Shown: piece by piece, positions 48,619 through 60,750 of the stretch
Layout: each line of letters begins with the position of its first letter
Numbering within the stretch: position 1 is the stretch's first letter
Assembly: GCA_037074615.1 (NCBI GenBank)
Contig: CM073527.1
Coordinates: forward strand, 28,867,348 to 28,931,347
Length of the DNA stretch: 64,000 bases
Origin: Leucaena leucocephala
Taxonomy: Eukaryota > Streptophyta > Magnoliopsida > Fabales > Fabaceae
Reading direction: 5' to 3'
Translations under genes and position numbers: made by a program
Notes under the pieces: model-generated
Seen by the model: only the letters and a program-made list of their open reading frames with translations
Told to the model about the DNA's origin: nothing
The model's database searches: none

Positions 48619-50272
48619 TCACATGACAGTGCAGCTCTCGGTGTTTTCGTCGCTGAAAACATGCGTCATCGGATCCGCCATGGGGTGCGACGGCATGGGC
48701 GGCGGCGGCATGTAACCCATCGGCCCTTGTGGCCTCCCGTACATCATCGCCGGGTACATCTGGTCCATATTCGCCTGCTGCTGCTGATTCATCATCATCG
48801 CCATGTATTGCTGTTGCTGGGGGTTATAGGGAAGAGGACGAGGAGGCTGCATCTGCATGCCTTGGTAAAAGCCCCCGTTCATGGAAGCCGCTGCCGGCGG
48901 GCCCTGAACCGCCGGAACCGGAATATTCCTCATCTGATCCATTGGGCCCATCTGAGCGGGTGGAGGCGCCATGTGGCCCATCTTTGCTGGCATCCCACTC
49001 CTGTTACCCTTGCCAGGCTTTGGCTTAATGGGAATATCAAGAACCTGGAAATCGTCATCGTCCAGTTTTTTGAAATTGTGACCCTCGAATTTGCCTCCGC
49101 TGTTCTTTGCCTCCTTACTATTAGCATTAGGTTTGTCGTTAGGGGCACCGTTTTTCTTAAACTTGGGGGGGTCTGCTTTCTTGCTTTTTTTCCCGAAGCC
49201 TAGTACGCGACCCAAGAAACCGCCACTGCTTTTACCATTTTTCTTGTCGCCACCCGCTTTCCGTTTTCCTCCTTTGTCCTTTTGCTTCCCTCCTCCTCCC
49301 TTCCCATTTTTATTTCCACCTTTGCCCTTCATCTGTACGGCCAAATCGATTACGTTACCTTTCTTGCCATTCACACCACCGTGAGCTTTATGAAAATTCA
49401 TGGCCGGCCCTGGCCCATGCGGTCCGCGCCCGTTCGCCATGGCCATTCCGTTCATCATGTTGGCCTTGTCCGGCATAAGAGGATGCGCGGGCCCGACCTC
49501 TTCGTCTTCTTCATTGTCGTCGTAGTCGTCAAACTCGTCGTCGTCGTCAAATTCGTCGAGGTCTTCGTCGCCGTCGTCACTCACATCGAAATCGTCCTCC
49601 TCTGGTAAGTTGAACCTGACGGATTTCTGGTCTTTGACGGGTACCATGAGATTATTGGCTCCTTTGTCCTGGAAGTGTGGCAGATGATGACCGCCACCAC
49701 CACCCCCTTTCTGCTGGTTCTTCCCAATTACATTGTGCTTTCCCATCATGGTAGGATCAATGTGCAAGTTTTTGAACTGGTTAACGGGAGGGTAGTTTTG
49801 ATTGTACATGTTGCCTCTCTGGCCACTCCATAGCTCAGCATGCTTGCCGGACCTCTTGAGCTTCTTTATGAGTTTAGCAGGATCCATGTTGCCTGCCACA
49901 AGAACCTTCCCTGAATCAGCATCTATGTTCACGGAATAGACCCCTGAAACAAAAACACCGCACAGAACTTAACAAAATGGAGAAGTGGCGATACTCGAAT
50001 ACATTTAAGTCGAATTCAAGGGAGCATACCATCAGTTTTCTGGAGCAGTTTCCTGACTTTGTTCTCACAGCCCTCACAGTGGATATTCACCTTGAGAACA
50101 CAGCTCTGCGTGGGAAAACAGATCAGCTACGGTCAGCACATATGGGATGAAACAACTAAGAATTTAACTGAAGGGAATGGATCTAAAGTCCAATATAGTG
50201 AGAGGGATGAAGATGAGGAATAAAGAAGTAAGTGTGTACCTGGTACTTAGGAGGCAAGTCTTGCTTTCCCAT
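48619..50272 (-). CDS. HIPP: Heavy-metal-associated isoprenylated plant protein (HIPP, large type)
   Basis: Three minus-strand exons, 50240-50272, 50030-50105 and 48619-49943, give 477 aa. The N-terminal HMA domain (about residues 12-75) starts SCVLKVNIHCEGCENKV, with the metal-binding pair Cys21 and Cys24. Next come a long low-complexity body, an acidic Asp/Glu run (around DDEFDDYDDNEEDEE), a Gly/Lys-rich basic segment, and a Met/Pro/Gln-rich tail. The last four residues, CTVM, form a CaaX prenylation box. HIPPs bind Cu, Zn or Cd and act in metal homeostasis and stress, often at membranes or in the nucleus. As I recall, the closest Arabidopsis locus is At3g05220 (HIPP34 clade). HMA and CaaX are intact; the specific metal is unknown. 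Confidence 0.94.
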
Positions 50273-50364
50273 TGTTGAAGGTTCAGACTGGAGAGAGAGG
50301 GAGTGGATTTGAAAGTGAGTGAGTACAGAATGAGAGAACTGTGCAAAGGGCTCTTCGGATTTTA

Positions 50365-50372
50365 ATTTATAA
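50365..50372 (-). promoter_or_regulatory. TATA box of the HIPP gene
   Basis: Minus-strand TTTATAAAT in the context CCCCTTTATAAATTAAAA, about 95 bp upstream of the ATG at 50272. The spacing is right for a short 5' UTR. Confidence 0.55.
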
Positions 50373-53300
50373 AGGGGCTTAAGGGCGGTTCGGAAGCAAG
50401 CGTTGAACACTCCTCTCCGTTAGCTTTAACTTTATTTGTTCCCTTGTGAGGACACTGTTTTCACACTTTCGCTCAAGCTTCCTAAATAATTCATTTTATT
50501 TCCAAGAGCATAATTGGTTACTAATTAATAGTTAATGCTATTAGATAGGGGACTTGGACTACGTTTTCTTGCTCTCTAAAAATTGTTTGACCGTTTTGAC
50601 TCCATGGTTCTTGAAACGGATATTTTGTGCAATAATCTCCCCCGTCTGGTCTCTTTATTAGTTTTTCCTCAGTTCCCTCATCTATTTTTTACTAGTAATT
50701 GAATTCTCGCTTTAAAATATAGATAACAAAAAAAATTGCGTAATCAATTACACGGACACATGTATCTGTGCCATGTTTTTCTTTGGCCAAAATGTACCCA
50801 TGCACTGTGAATCTACGATTTGATAAAGATTAGTTTGCGATGTTTTTACTGAGACTACGCCGTTTTATGGTGCACCAGTATACTTTCCTATTTTTTGTTC
50901 CTGGTCTAATAGCATTAATGGTGATTATTATAATTATTTACTGAGATTTTTATTGCTCTCGCTGCTTATAAGTCCACGTGCGCTAAATAAATGAATACAA
51001 AAAAACTTCTTTCAGCTTCACCTTTTGTTTTTCCTCGCGCTCCTCTGAGGGGGAAAAATATCTCTAAACTTGCTCAACTTTAACAACATACGATTCATTA
51101 CGAATTCTGCTCAACGCACGGAAAGATATTATTCAGTCTGACTATATAAATATGAAGGAAAAAACTAATGACGATAAGACATCGAGTTGAGCTATATGCA
51201 TGGGGGCCAGAGCTTGGTCAAAGGAGGGCCCATGCCTTTGAATCTTGAATAGCAATCATCGGATGAATGCTACTCATATTTCTATTGGGCAAAACAGCGG
51301 GTTAGCAAGAATCCTCATTATTCCGCATGAATCAGGGAATTTTCTATTGGGAAAAATGGCTCGATGGCTGCCGATAGACAATTTCTGTTGGGGGCCTGAT
51401 ATACTCTTAAAGTGTCTAGTGTGTAATGATTACACAAAGTATCTATGATTTCGTAATTGATGTCGAATGGGAGTTGAAAAATAACACTACAAAAAAATCA
51501 ATAGCAGAAAACATGCATAGACCGCCACGCACTAAGAGTATAACCAACGCACGCCTAATGTGGCATCTCGAATAATACTGTAAGATATCAACTACTTTTG
51601 TCCAATCTCCATTTCTTATACAGGACCCTCAAATATTATTAGGCCGAAAATAGAGGCTACATTTTCTATTTTTTGCCCCATAATATCCAAACTCGTGTAC
51701 CTGTTACAAATAAAAAACGTCTGTTCTTCTTAGACGCAACTGCTACCAATATGCGTTTATCTAATGCAGGAGAAGAGACAGCCCGTGCCCGACCGAGGGT
51801 GGGTGAACAGGGCACAGCCAACTTGTGCCGGTTTTGAGCCGTGCTTTTCCAACCTCATGAAAATCCCCCACCCCATTCATTATCATTTCGCTCTTAGTCC
51901 TTCTCATCATCCCAATTTGTTCACCATAAACTATTATGAATACTAGTAGCCCGCGCTGTGCAGCTACGGGGGAAATGGTTCCGTCAGGCTTACACCATTG
52001 TCTGTTTGGCATTTGGTCTCATAATTGAGAGTGCGGTGAATCGTCCACGCATCCCAAGGATCGAGATTGGGTGGTAGGAGTAAGAGAAGACATGAAGTCA
52101 GTCGGATTAATGTAGGGTGAGGGCCTACCCTATTGTTGTCCGCTCCCCATCTTTTCCCTTTCTCTCATTCTTTCATCTGATACGATCAGTTAATAAAAGG
52201 CGTGCTCTTTTGTATTTTAATACCCTCCCTCGACAGCAAACTCCGTAATTTCTCACGAGCGAGGCGTGCTCAAACTCTTACTGCAAATTGCAAGCAAATA
52301 CAAGATTCCCACTTCCACACACCCACCCCCTCTTTAGTCCCATAGACTCGTTAAAAGTGGAGTCGATCCTCACATAAATCTTTACATATATGGCTGGATT
52401 GGCCTAACCATAACCAGAATTGAGATGTAGAGGGAGGGCAGGGACATGGCGCTGTAGGGGGGATCCAGTGGAGGCTAATTAGAGAAAAGAAACATGTCAA
52501 GTTTAAAGTGGGTCGCTATCGGAGTGAAATTGAACATGGCAGAGGGGACACATGCTTCAGTCTTTAACTGCCCCTGGGGTCCTGCTGTTGGCTCCCTGAT
52601 TTGACCACTCGTTCTCTTCACCCACCAACACTCCCCTCACCTTTCGGTGGCCTTTATTTTATTCCCTCTGCTCGTTACCCCTCACATTTACTACCAGCTG
52701 GTAAGGGTAAACTTTTTGGGTCGGGTACAAGCTTGATGGGGTCGTTGCCCGGCCCATCATCTGTAGCAGACGGGGTCAAATGGGGGCATTGAATGATTCG
52801 AAACCTCAAGGACAAGCAAGATGTTGCAAGGGGATTCCATGGCGCTGCTTTTGGACTAGAAACTTGGCTTTTCTGACTCAAATATTCCCAATTCCTGCCG
52901 GGATTCGTTCCTCCTTTCACTTTGATCACATCCCCAGATGCTCGTCTTCTCCCTGTTCTTTCCCCGTACTCTGTGCAGGGGACAGCATGACACTCCCTAA
53001 CGCAATTTCACGCGCTTTCTCAATTCGCCTTCAACCCTCTTATTATGTGCGCTGCTCTAAAGTACCAACATAACATTAACACATATAAATGCTACCTGCG
53101 CTTTCCATGTTTGGCTCGTGCTTTTCTTCTCATGAATCTCTATCAACACCACCTCGGGGATCACGACCCTGCTCTCTCGTAGTACGACTTCATCTTTCAC
53201 TGTTCGTATGATTTCTTTTTCGGCCTAGTCCTGTCCGGGTTTCTTAAAATAACGGATACTGCATCGCTTCTTTAAAGCCCCACAAGATTCATGAACCCGT

Positions 53301-56300
53301 GTTTCTGTCCCATTTTCTTAATGCGGCATAAAGTTAAAGATTGCCACCACATACGTGATACAGCGTAATGTCCACCGACAAATGGAGGGGCTGTAAATCT
53401 AGTAAAGCTCACTTGGTTCAGTTGGCCACTTGGATCAAGGTTCTAAATTTCGGTTTCCTATCACATTGACTCTGGAAAAACTATGACCACCGAGATTATT
53501 GGTTTATCCAGTGCCATCAAGAGATAATCCGATCGATGGCATTCAAAGGTCATAATTGATTGAAATCTTTATTTTTACGGAGAAACTCGTGTCTCGGGGA
53601 TCCATTTCTACAAGACATGCCTTTTTTTTTTGTTGGCTTTATTTTCGTCAGAGCAATCCTAACTAAGTGTGTGCCTGTAAGTTGTAAAGATAACCGAAAC
53701 TCTTTGCCAGATTTAAGTTTATTTCGACCAATTGATTGACAAAACAGCCGTACGTGAGACAATAAAAAAAAAAGATCCTTGAAGTGGCAAGTAAGAATAA
53801 GGACGAGGGGCAGTGAAATTTCTCACATGAGCAAATTAATAACAGTTACGTGCCACAGAAAAAATCTCATATAGAATGAGCCGTTATTATATATCTATCC
53901 ATATAATTGTATATAAGAATTTCAATTATGAATTGGGAGTCACGTTTGAAATATAAATACCTTATTTATAGCTGATATTCCCGATTTACAACAGCTCAGT
54001 CTTTATAAAAAATAATTGCGGAAGATCAGACTCTCATGAATTCCCCCTTCTGTGACATAACTCTTGTTCTCCTTAAGAATAATGGTGATGTTTTATCTGC
54101 AGATGATAGAGCGCAAGCACAGAATGATGCCGTAAGATACAAATAGACACACATAATAACATGCGCCGCAGGGTAAAGTTAGAATGCTGAAAAGAATATG
54201 GAAGTGATCGATGAATAGGGTAAAATGGGAAACTATGGGTACGTGAAAGAAACGTTTGAAAAATGGAGGCGACAAAAAGGAAGGCAGCGCAATTTAGACT
54301 GGGGGCGGAATTCAGAGTAATCGAATGTTTGGTGACGATGGTTTGCCAGTAACCGAGTACCCATACCAACCCTGAAATGAGGAGAGAGTGAGAGGCAACT
54401 CAGCCTATCGAAAACAGAATCATTCCTTGAATATTAAGATACCGTCTTGCGTTGTTTTAGTTATACATATATTTTGGTTAAGGTCAAGTGGTTGGACGTG
54501 CTCCACTTAAAATGGACACAAAACACCATACTAACAAGCTGCACATATTCACCAACATCTTTTACATCAGCATGCTCATATACATATATAGTACGTTGAA
54601 GTGACAGTAGAAAGGATGTCAGAAATATTATTGTCCATTTTGTGAATATATGGTAATGAACAACGCTCACTGTTAAAAAAAAAAAGAAAGAGCAATGAAC
54701 AACACTCGAGGGTCGATTCATTCAACACGAGGAACGTACCTCTATTGTGCTGTCAAAGCCCGAATTGCAAATCAACAGCTCCAGAATAGTAAATGAATAA
54801 CTGAACTCATGGGAACCAGCATGAGACGGCCTAAGGGTAATTAACTACCTACGTACATGGCGTAGTTAACTAGAGGTCAAACGAAGTTTCTCCATGGCAA
54901 GGTGCCTTCACAAATCAAGACGTTCTCCCCAACAGAGCTGGAGCCATGCCAGAAGAGTTGAGAGGCCCAGAGAATACTCATGCGTGTAATTGCAGGAGTC
55001 AGCTTCAAAACATACAAGGATAACCCAAATTGTACGTATATCACGCCTGGCTTGGCTACCCTAAAGTTCTTTTGTTGGGTGGAGAGCTAGCAGGCCAAAA
55101 TAAAACTCAACATTATATGGCTTATATACAAATGAAGTGATCTCCATCCTTCAAATCGATTATTGCACCCCGAGCACTAAATTTATAAAAGACGCTGCAA
55201 TGGTGTCCACGCCGACTTATCGAGGTAGCCGAATGATGAAAGAATTAAGAATCCCGCAACGGAAGGGGAAAAGAGCATAAAGAAGAAATGAGGACCGGTT
55301 TGTTATGGCCCCACCTCATACTCCCATTATTCCATATTCTGAAGAAATTTTGTGCTCCCAGAAAAGCAAAAAAAAAAAAAAAACAGAAAAAAGTTGAAAG
55401 ATTACCCGTGGCGCACTCCATTTTCAAGATTTATATTATCCCTCCCACTTCAAAATCTCAATCGCCAACTGAGTTTAACATTTTTTTGGTTGGGTACTTA
55501 ATTTATTAGAATTTTATTCTGATTATATTTAGGTTTGACCTATATCACGTACCTAGTTATGGTGGATGAGTCTCCTAATAGAAATTTTTTATATATGTCA
55601 AGGCTCCAACTTAAGACTTCACTTAAATGATACCTAATCGTTTAACTCTTCACTCACGTGGTTTAGGGTTCGCTTTTAACTGAGTTTAACTTTTTACTCG
55701 CTTGGATCTCTGTGCATTAGCCGGGTGGGCTTATGGTTTGTAGGCTTTGAAAGTGGGCCTTTGAACATGGGCATTGGGCTTCTTCTAAATTGGGACAGAA
55801 GACGAATGAATGCTGGAGTGACTTCTGCTTCAGATTTCATCCGAAAGTATCATGCATCAGAGTGGTCTCCAGCAAAGACCTCGCACGTGGACACAACATA
55901 TCTTCATTACAGCCATGAGATGGATATATCTCCATCCAAAGTCAAGCTTACCTTTGACATACATTATTACACATCATAACAAATCCGGCATTCCGTTGAC
56001 CTGGTCCCTCCGCTATTAAATGCTTGTTCGTGTTGCATGTACCTACATACCCCATACCAATTTGCGCTCATGTGACTCGTGCGACCAACAGTTTCATGAT
56101 GAATGATATTCCACTATCACATTGCCATGATCTGTGTTGTCTTCTACAAGCTAGTCCAGGCCAGTCAAAATTAATTTGTCGAATGTACGTGAACAAATAT
56201 GGCCGTACATGTAGAGTTAGTTAGCGCTTACTGGAGATGAATTTGTTCAAATAGTACGTGGAAGCTAATGGAACTTGTCCCCAGTTCAGATTTCGGAAGC

Positions 56301-57027
56301 ACAAGAACGTCTAGTGTAAAACAAGGAGTGGGAGATAAATGGTTTAATCAAAGTTGGGCAAAGCTTGCACCCGTTTACGCTTTAATTTCATCCCCTTCTG
56401 GGTTAAGGCCGATATGTCCTCTTGCTCGATGCCACATGGTGGTTGACCTTTTGCATTATAACGATCTTAATCTTCACACAAGAACGAGAAAAACGACGCG
56501 CGTGATATTTATAAGGATATGCCTCGCAGGGTGAGTTTAGTAGATCCATCTATAATCAGGAAATGATTAGACGCGAGAGCATGATTGAGAGGCCCTGGCC
56601 CAGAAGCTAACAACAAAATATTCTCATTCAGATATAGAAAGAGACAATTCGGGAATCGGGGACGCATGTGGTACACAAATTACAAAACCACTGGACCAAA
56701 TTGTATATTCACGGGACGAGATGAAGAAATGACCTCAGAGGAAGGCAAGGGCATGCCATGATCAACTAACTACTGGTGATTAAATCAATTGACTACTTAA
56801 ATTTATATTTAAAAATAATAGATAATATATTGATATTAGTATTATCTAAAATAAATAAATAATTTATTTTATTTTTGGATCGTCACTTAACTTAAACTTT
56901 TTTTAAAAGTTTTTGTAGAAAATAAAAATTCCTTGTGCCTTCCCCTTGTTTTACTTATATCATCTCTCTCACATCTCCACTCCAACTTAGAGCCTCAGAT
57001 CTTCTCTCTTGGTTTCCTCTCTTTGCG
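50373..57027. other. Long gene-poor interval between HIPP and the pseudokinase
   Basis: Over 6.6 kb without a protein gene I can support. It is less AT-rich than other spacers in places (51700-53300). Notable contents: a cluster of four TGGGC motifs at 55724-55780, a motif at 55500-55556 shared with 46763-46820, a 60-bp motif at about 56796-56853 shared with two other sites, and poly-A runs (e.g. 55369-55384). Open frames of 60-98 codons here lack recognisable domains. I looked for common plant microRNA sequences and found no convincing one. Confidence 0.35.
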
Positions 57028-59419
57028 ATGATGGAAGTCAATACTACAGTGGATTCCATCAAGCCTCATACCGGCATGCACCACCACTTACATCCACCAA
57101 ATTACCATGACCATGATTCCCAGTTCTCCCCCGAAACCATTCTCATTATCATCGTCGCCGTGGCCTCGGGATTGGTGCTGCTGCTTACCATTTTCCTGAT
57201 CATATTCATGCTTCGTCGGCTGAAATGCTCCCCCAAGAATTCAGCTCTGAATGATAACACAAACGGCACAGCACTTGATGACGCGAGTTGCAGGTTCATG
57301 GCTTCGGCCACAATGAACTTGGGTTCCAGTCCAGGTTATTCATTAACTTGTGTGTATACGTTATCAATTTCAAAACAGTTGCTTTTTAACTTCAACATTA
57401 AAATTTGAAAGCTTGAATTGCAGCTGTGAAGGGAGGGTGTCTGAGTGGGGGGAGTGTGAGCATGAGCAGGGCAGGAGGATGTAATAAAAAAGTAAGAGGA
57501 GTGCAAGTGTTCACGTACAGGGAGCTACAAGAGGCTACAGAAGGATTCGGCGAGGCAAATGCGATTGGAAGTGGAGGATCTGATTCCATTTACAGAGGAG
57601 TCTTAAGTGATGGCACTCTCGCCGCAATCAAGCTGCTGCGGAGGCAAGGTAGGCAGGGGGAGCGTGCCTTCCGAATTGAGGTGAATCACTGAACAACTTC
57701 ATTTCATGATTCCATCCTCTTTTTCTTTCTTCTGTTTGCTAACACCGCCATTTATAATGTCTCTTGTTCTTACTTGCCTTTTGTCTCTCTCTCTCTCTCT
57801 AATACCCTCTTTTCCCGGCACACAATAATTCTGTTTGCTATTCAAAAATATCATATTTGTCTTTCTTAAGCGAAGGATATTAATTCTGTCTGTTGTTCAA
57901 AAATATCCCTTTTCTTCTTTCTTAAGAGAAAGTTGCTGATTGATCAAGAAGTCTGAGAACATGTTGAGGTAATAAAGTCAAGACCAAAGTAATTGTAAAG
58001 TGAGAATAAAGGACTCGTACGTATAAACTACAAAACGGCAACCTTCTTATATGTAAAATGTCTTGCTCATAAAAATCTTGTTCTTTTCCTAGCTATATTT
58101 AAAAATGTAGGAGCATACAAATGAGTTGTGGAGTTTTAGGAACCAAGAAATGGGGATATATGCGAGTTCCTAATCTCTTATACAACTCACGTAATAAGCT
58201 GTATTAAAATGCTGCACTGCACATGGGGATGTGGATACTAGCTGACAAATTTCTTGTTTCTTTTTTAATTTGATTGGAGGTGGATATGCTAAGCCGCTTG
58301 CGCTCTCCATATTTGGTGGAGTTACTTGGGTACAGTGCAGACCAGCAGCACAGATTACTGATATTCGAATTCATTCCCAATGGAACGCTGCATCAGCACC
58401 TGCACTCTGGTATGAATCAAGCTAAACCCTTGAATTGGTGGACCCGCTTGAGGATAGCCCTTGATTGTGCCAGAGCTCTTGAATTCCTCCACGAGCATGC
58501 GGTCCCGCCGGTGATCCATCGTGACTTCAATTGCCACAGCGTTCTACTGGATCACAACTTTCGAGCCAAGATCAACGCTCATATTTCCACGCCTGCGTTA
58601 GGGACCACTGGATATCTAGCTCCAGAGTGAGTCTGTGAATGTGATTATTATGCAACTTTCCTTATCTTCTCCACTAAACTCAGTGTCAAAAGAGAACAAG
58701 CACAACGAATGCACATGCACAAAGTCAAGTCCCTATCAACCAACCTGTAATTGAATTTCTTCACCTTAATGTTGTCTAAAAAGTTGGTTCAATGATGAAT
58801 ATGAACCTAGGTATGCGTGTTCGGGAAAGCTTTCCACAAAGTCAGATGTGTACAGCTACGGGGTGGTTCTCTTGGAGTTGCTCACTGGACGTCTGCCAGT
58901 TGATATCAAGAGACCTCCTGGAGAACACGTTCTCGTCTCTTGGGTTAGTAAAAACAAGATAATGAAAAATTAAAATGGGCATAATATGCATGTCTCTTCG
59001 GCTTGCCGTATATAACTTTGAGGTTTAATCTGCTAATATTACTAGGCTCTTCCAAGGCTAACCAACAGAGAGAATCTGGTAGAAATGGTTGACCCAGCTC
59101 TGCGAGGACACTACTCCAAGAAGGATCTAATTCAGGTCCGCTCCATTTGGTTATTACTTGATTATTTTCACCATTATCGTGGAAAAACTTAGACTAATAA
59201 ATATTTCTTCATCAACTAACTAGTATCTGTGTGTGATACCAATCTGGTGAACAGATAGGTGCAATTGCAGCCATGTGCGTACAGCCAGAAGCAGATTACA
59301 GGCCGCTGATGACAGATGTGGTACAGTCGCTAATACCACTTGTCAGGAACACGAGTGCAGGTCCATTTGGTTCCCCACAACTTCAGAGACAAACATCAAG
59401 TAGTCCACTCCATCATTAG
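57028..59419 (+). CDS. Membrane-anchored receptor-like kinase, predicted pseudokinase
   Basis: Six exons (57028-57334, 57424-57680, 58280-58626, 58811-58943, 59046-59135, 59255-59419) join in phase to give 432 aa. A short His-rich N-terminus is followed by a membrane segment at about 38-64 (ILIIIVAVASGLVLLLTIF) and a kinase-like domain from ~130. The family is that of Arabidopsis At3g58690/At1g54820 (recalled). Kept: Lys172 (AAIKLL), helix-C Glu, HRD at 268-270, the GTTGYLAPE activation-loop end, and the C-lobe (STKSDVYSYGVVLLELLTGR, EADYRPLM). Lost: the Gly-loop reads GSGGSDS (151-157); the catalytic loop is HRDFNCHSVLL, without the Lys and Asn of HRDxKxxN; and the SDFGLA segment is absent between AKI (285-287) and GTTGY. 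The reading frame is otherwise intact, so this looks like a maintained pseudokinase and not decay. Confidence 0.88.
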
Positions 59420-60750
59420 TGAGTTGCTGTTTCAGTAATATTTTGTTTGCGTAAAGCACCAGAAGCAGATGCATGTGCCTGTTGTTTGTAGCCACAGTAT
59501 TTATGGAAAAGTAAAATATATGGACGAGGATGATTCGAATATGTGCGTGTGTTAATAATGACAATCATTTGCATTCTTGAAGCACATTTTCTTGATTCTA
59601 GGACCCTTTATTATGATGTGTTCCAAATATATATCATCCATGTAAAATGGTTCGAGTTGGTATGAGGGATTAAATCGGGTCCGAGGTAACAGAATAATAT
59701 AGGTAGTAAAGGAGATTAGTTGAAGGAAAACAATTTTTGATGGAGAAGGAGGAAGAAAGAGGTGAGTCCAACCTATCTGTGTTTGGCGCTGAGAGGCAAG
59801 GATGGTAGTGACTAGTGATAGTGGAATCGCTTTTGGAAAAAAGAAAAGGTGGCATTTAGAAAAGGCTTCGTCAGAAATTGATTTGTGTCCACAGGGACCA
59901 TAATGCTCGTTACTCGTTTACGCTATTCCGTTTCTTCTCTCTGCGCTGATTCCCAATAATAAACATATTAATTTTGTTCTCTTAACTTTCTGAAAATACA
60001 ACCCCCCCCCCACCACTTGATTGTTCTCTCAATTTCAGCTTTCTATCCTTCCCTTTTTGTTTTGGCCAACAGATTTCAGCTTCAACTATTAATAGTATTC
60101 ATTCTTCAATCTCCATAAATACTAATTATCATCATATATTAATTCATTGATATTGTGTATATATCAAATTATTAGCAAAAACCATATCAATATTATTTAC
60201 AGAAAATAAATGAAGCGGAACAAATTGTTTTTTATGTTCGTAGAACCTCTCTTCAAAAAAAATAATTATTTAAACAGAGTTTTTAACTTCTCGAATCCAA
60301 AAGTCTAGTTTGATAATATTGTTTTAAAAATATAAAGTCAACCAAGACTTCTAGCTCATCCCGCGCATTCTTGCCGTTGTGTCAAGATGTTATTTTTTCT
60401 ACCTTTTTTAATGACATTCTCCTCTCATTTCTTCGGTCCACTTCTCCAATTTGAAATGTATATACTAGCTTTCATATTACCATGGTGCCAATTCCTTTTC
60501 CGGCCAATATGCTATCGTGCTTGTTTCAAAGGTCACTAGCCCTTACAAAGACCATTAACTCCTCAGATATTTTTGATAAGATAATTCCTCAGCTTAATTA
60601 CATTATTCAGATGAAATCAGCCCGACGATCTAGAAATGAATGGAAATATCGTGGCTCAGAAAAAAATTAGCTGAATTTACAATAAGTTGTTGCAGGAGGT
60701 CTCGACTACTGCACCCGTGTCATAAATCTAAGCTCAACCAAAAGGAATTA
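59420..60750. other. 3' spacer between the pseudokinase and ATL gene
   Basis: Convergent region with both 3' UTRs. Contains a C-homopolymer at about 60002-60012 and AT-rich DNA. No gene is supported. Confidence 0.35.

Noticed and set aside
48661..49203. 180-codon Arg/His-rich open frame on the + strand
   Set aside because: Antisense of the low-complexity HIPP exon; its composition simply reflects the opposite strand.
51825..51845. TTTTGAGCCGTGC resembling part of miR171
   Set aside because: Only about 11 bases match and I see no foldback partner nearby; likely chance.
54073..54369. 98-codon minus-strand open frame
   Set aside because: No recognisable family, unusual Phe/His/Ser composition and no splice-linked partner. 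It might be a lineage-specific gene, but the sequence alone does not support it.
55369..55384. Poly-A run as evidence of a retroposed gene
   Set aside because: No gene-like sequence or target duplication precedes it; treated as a simple homopolymer.
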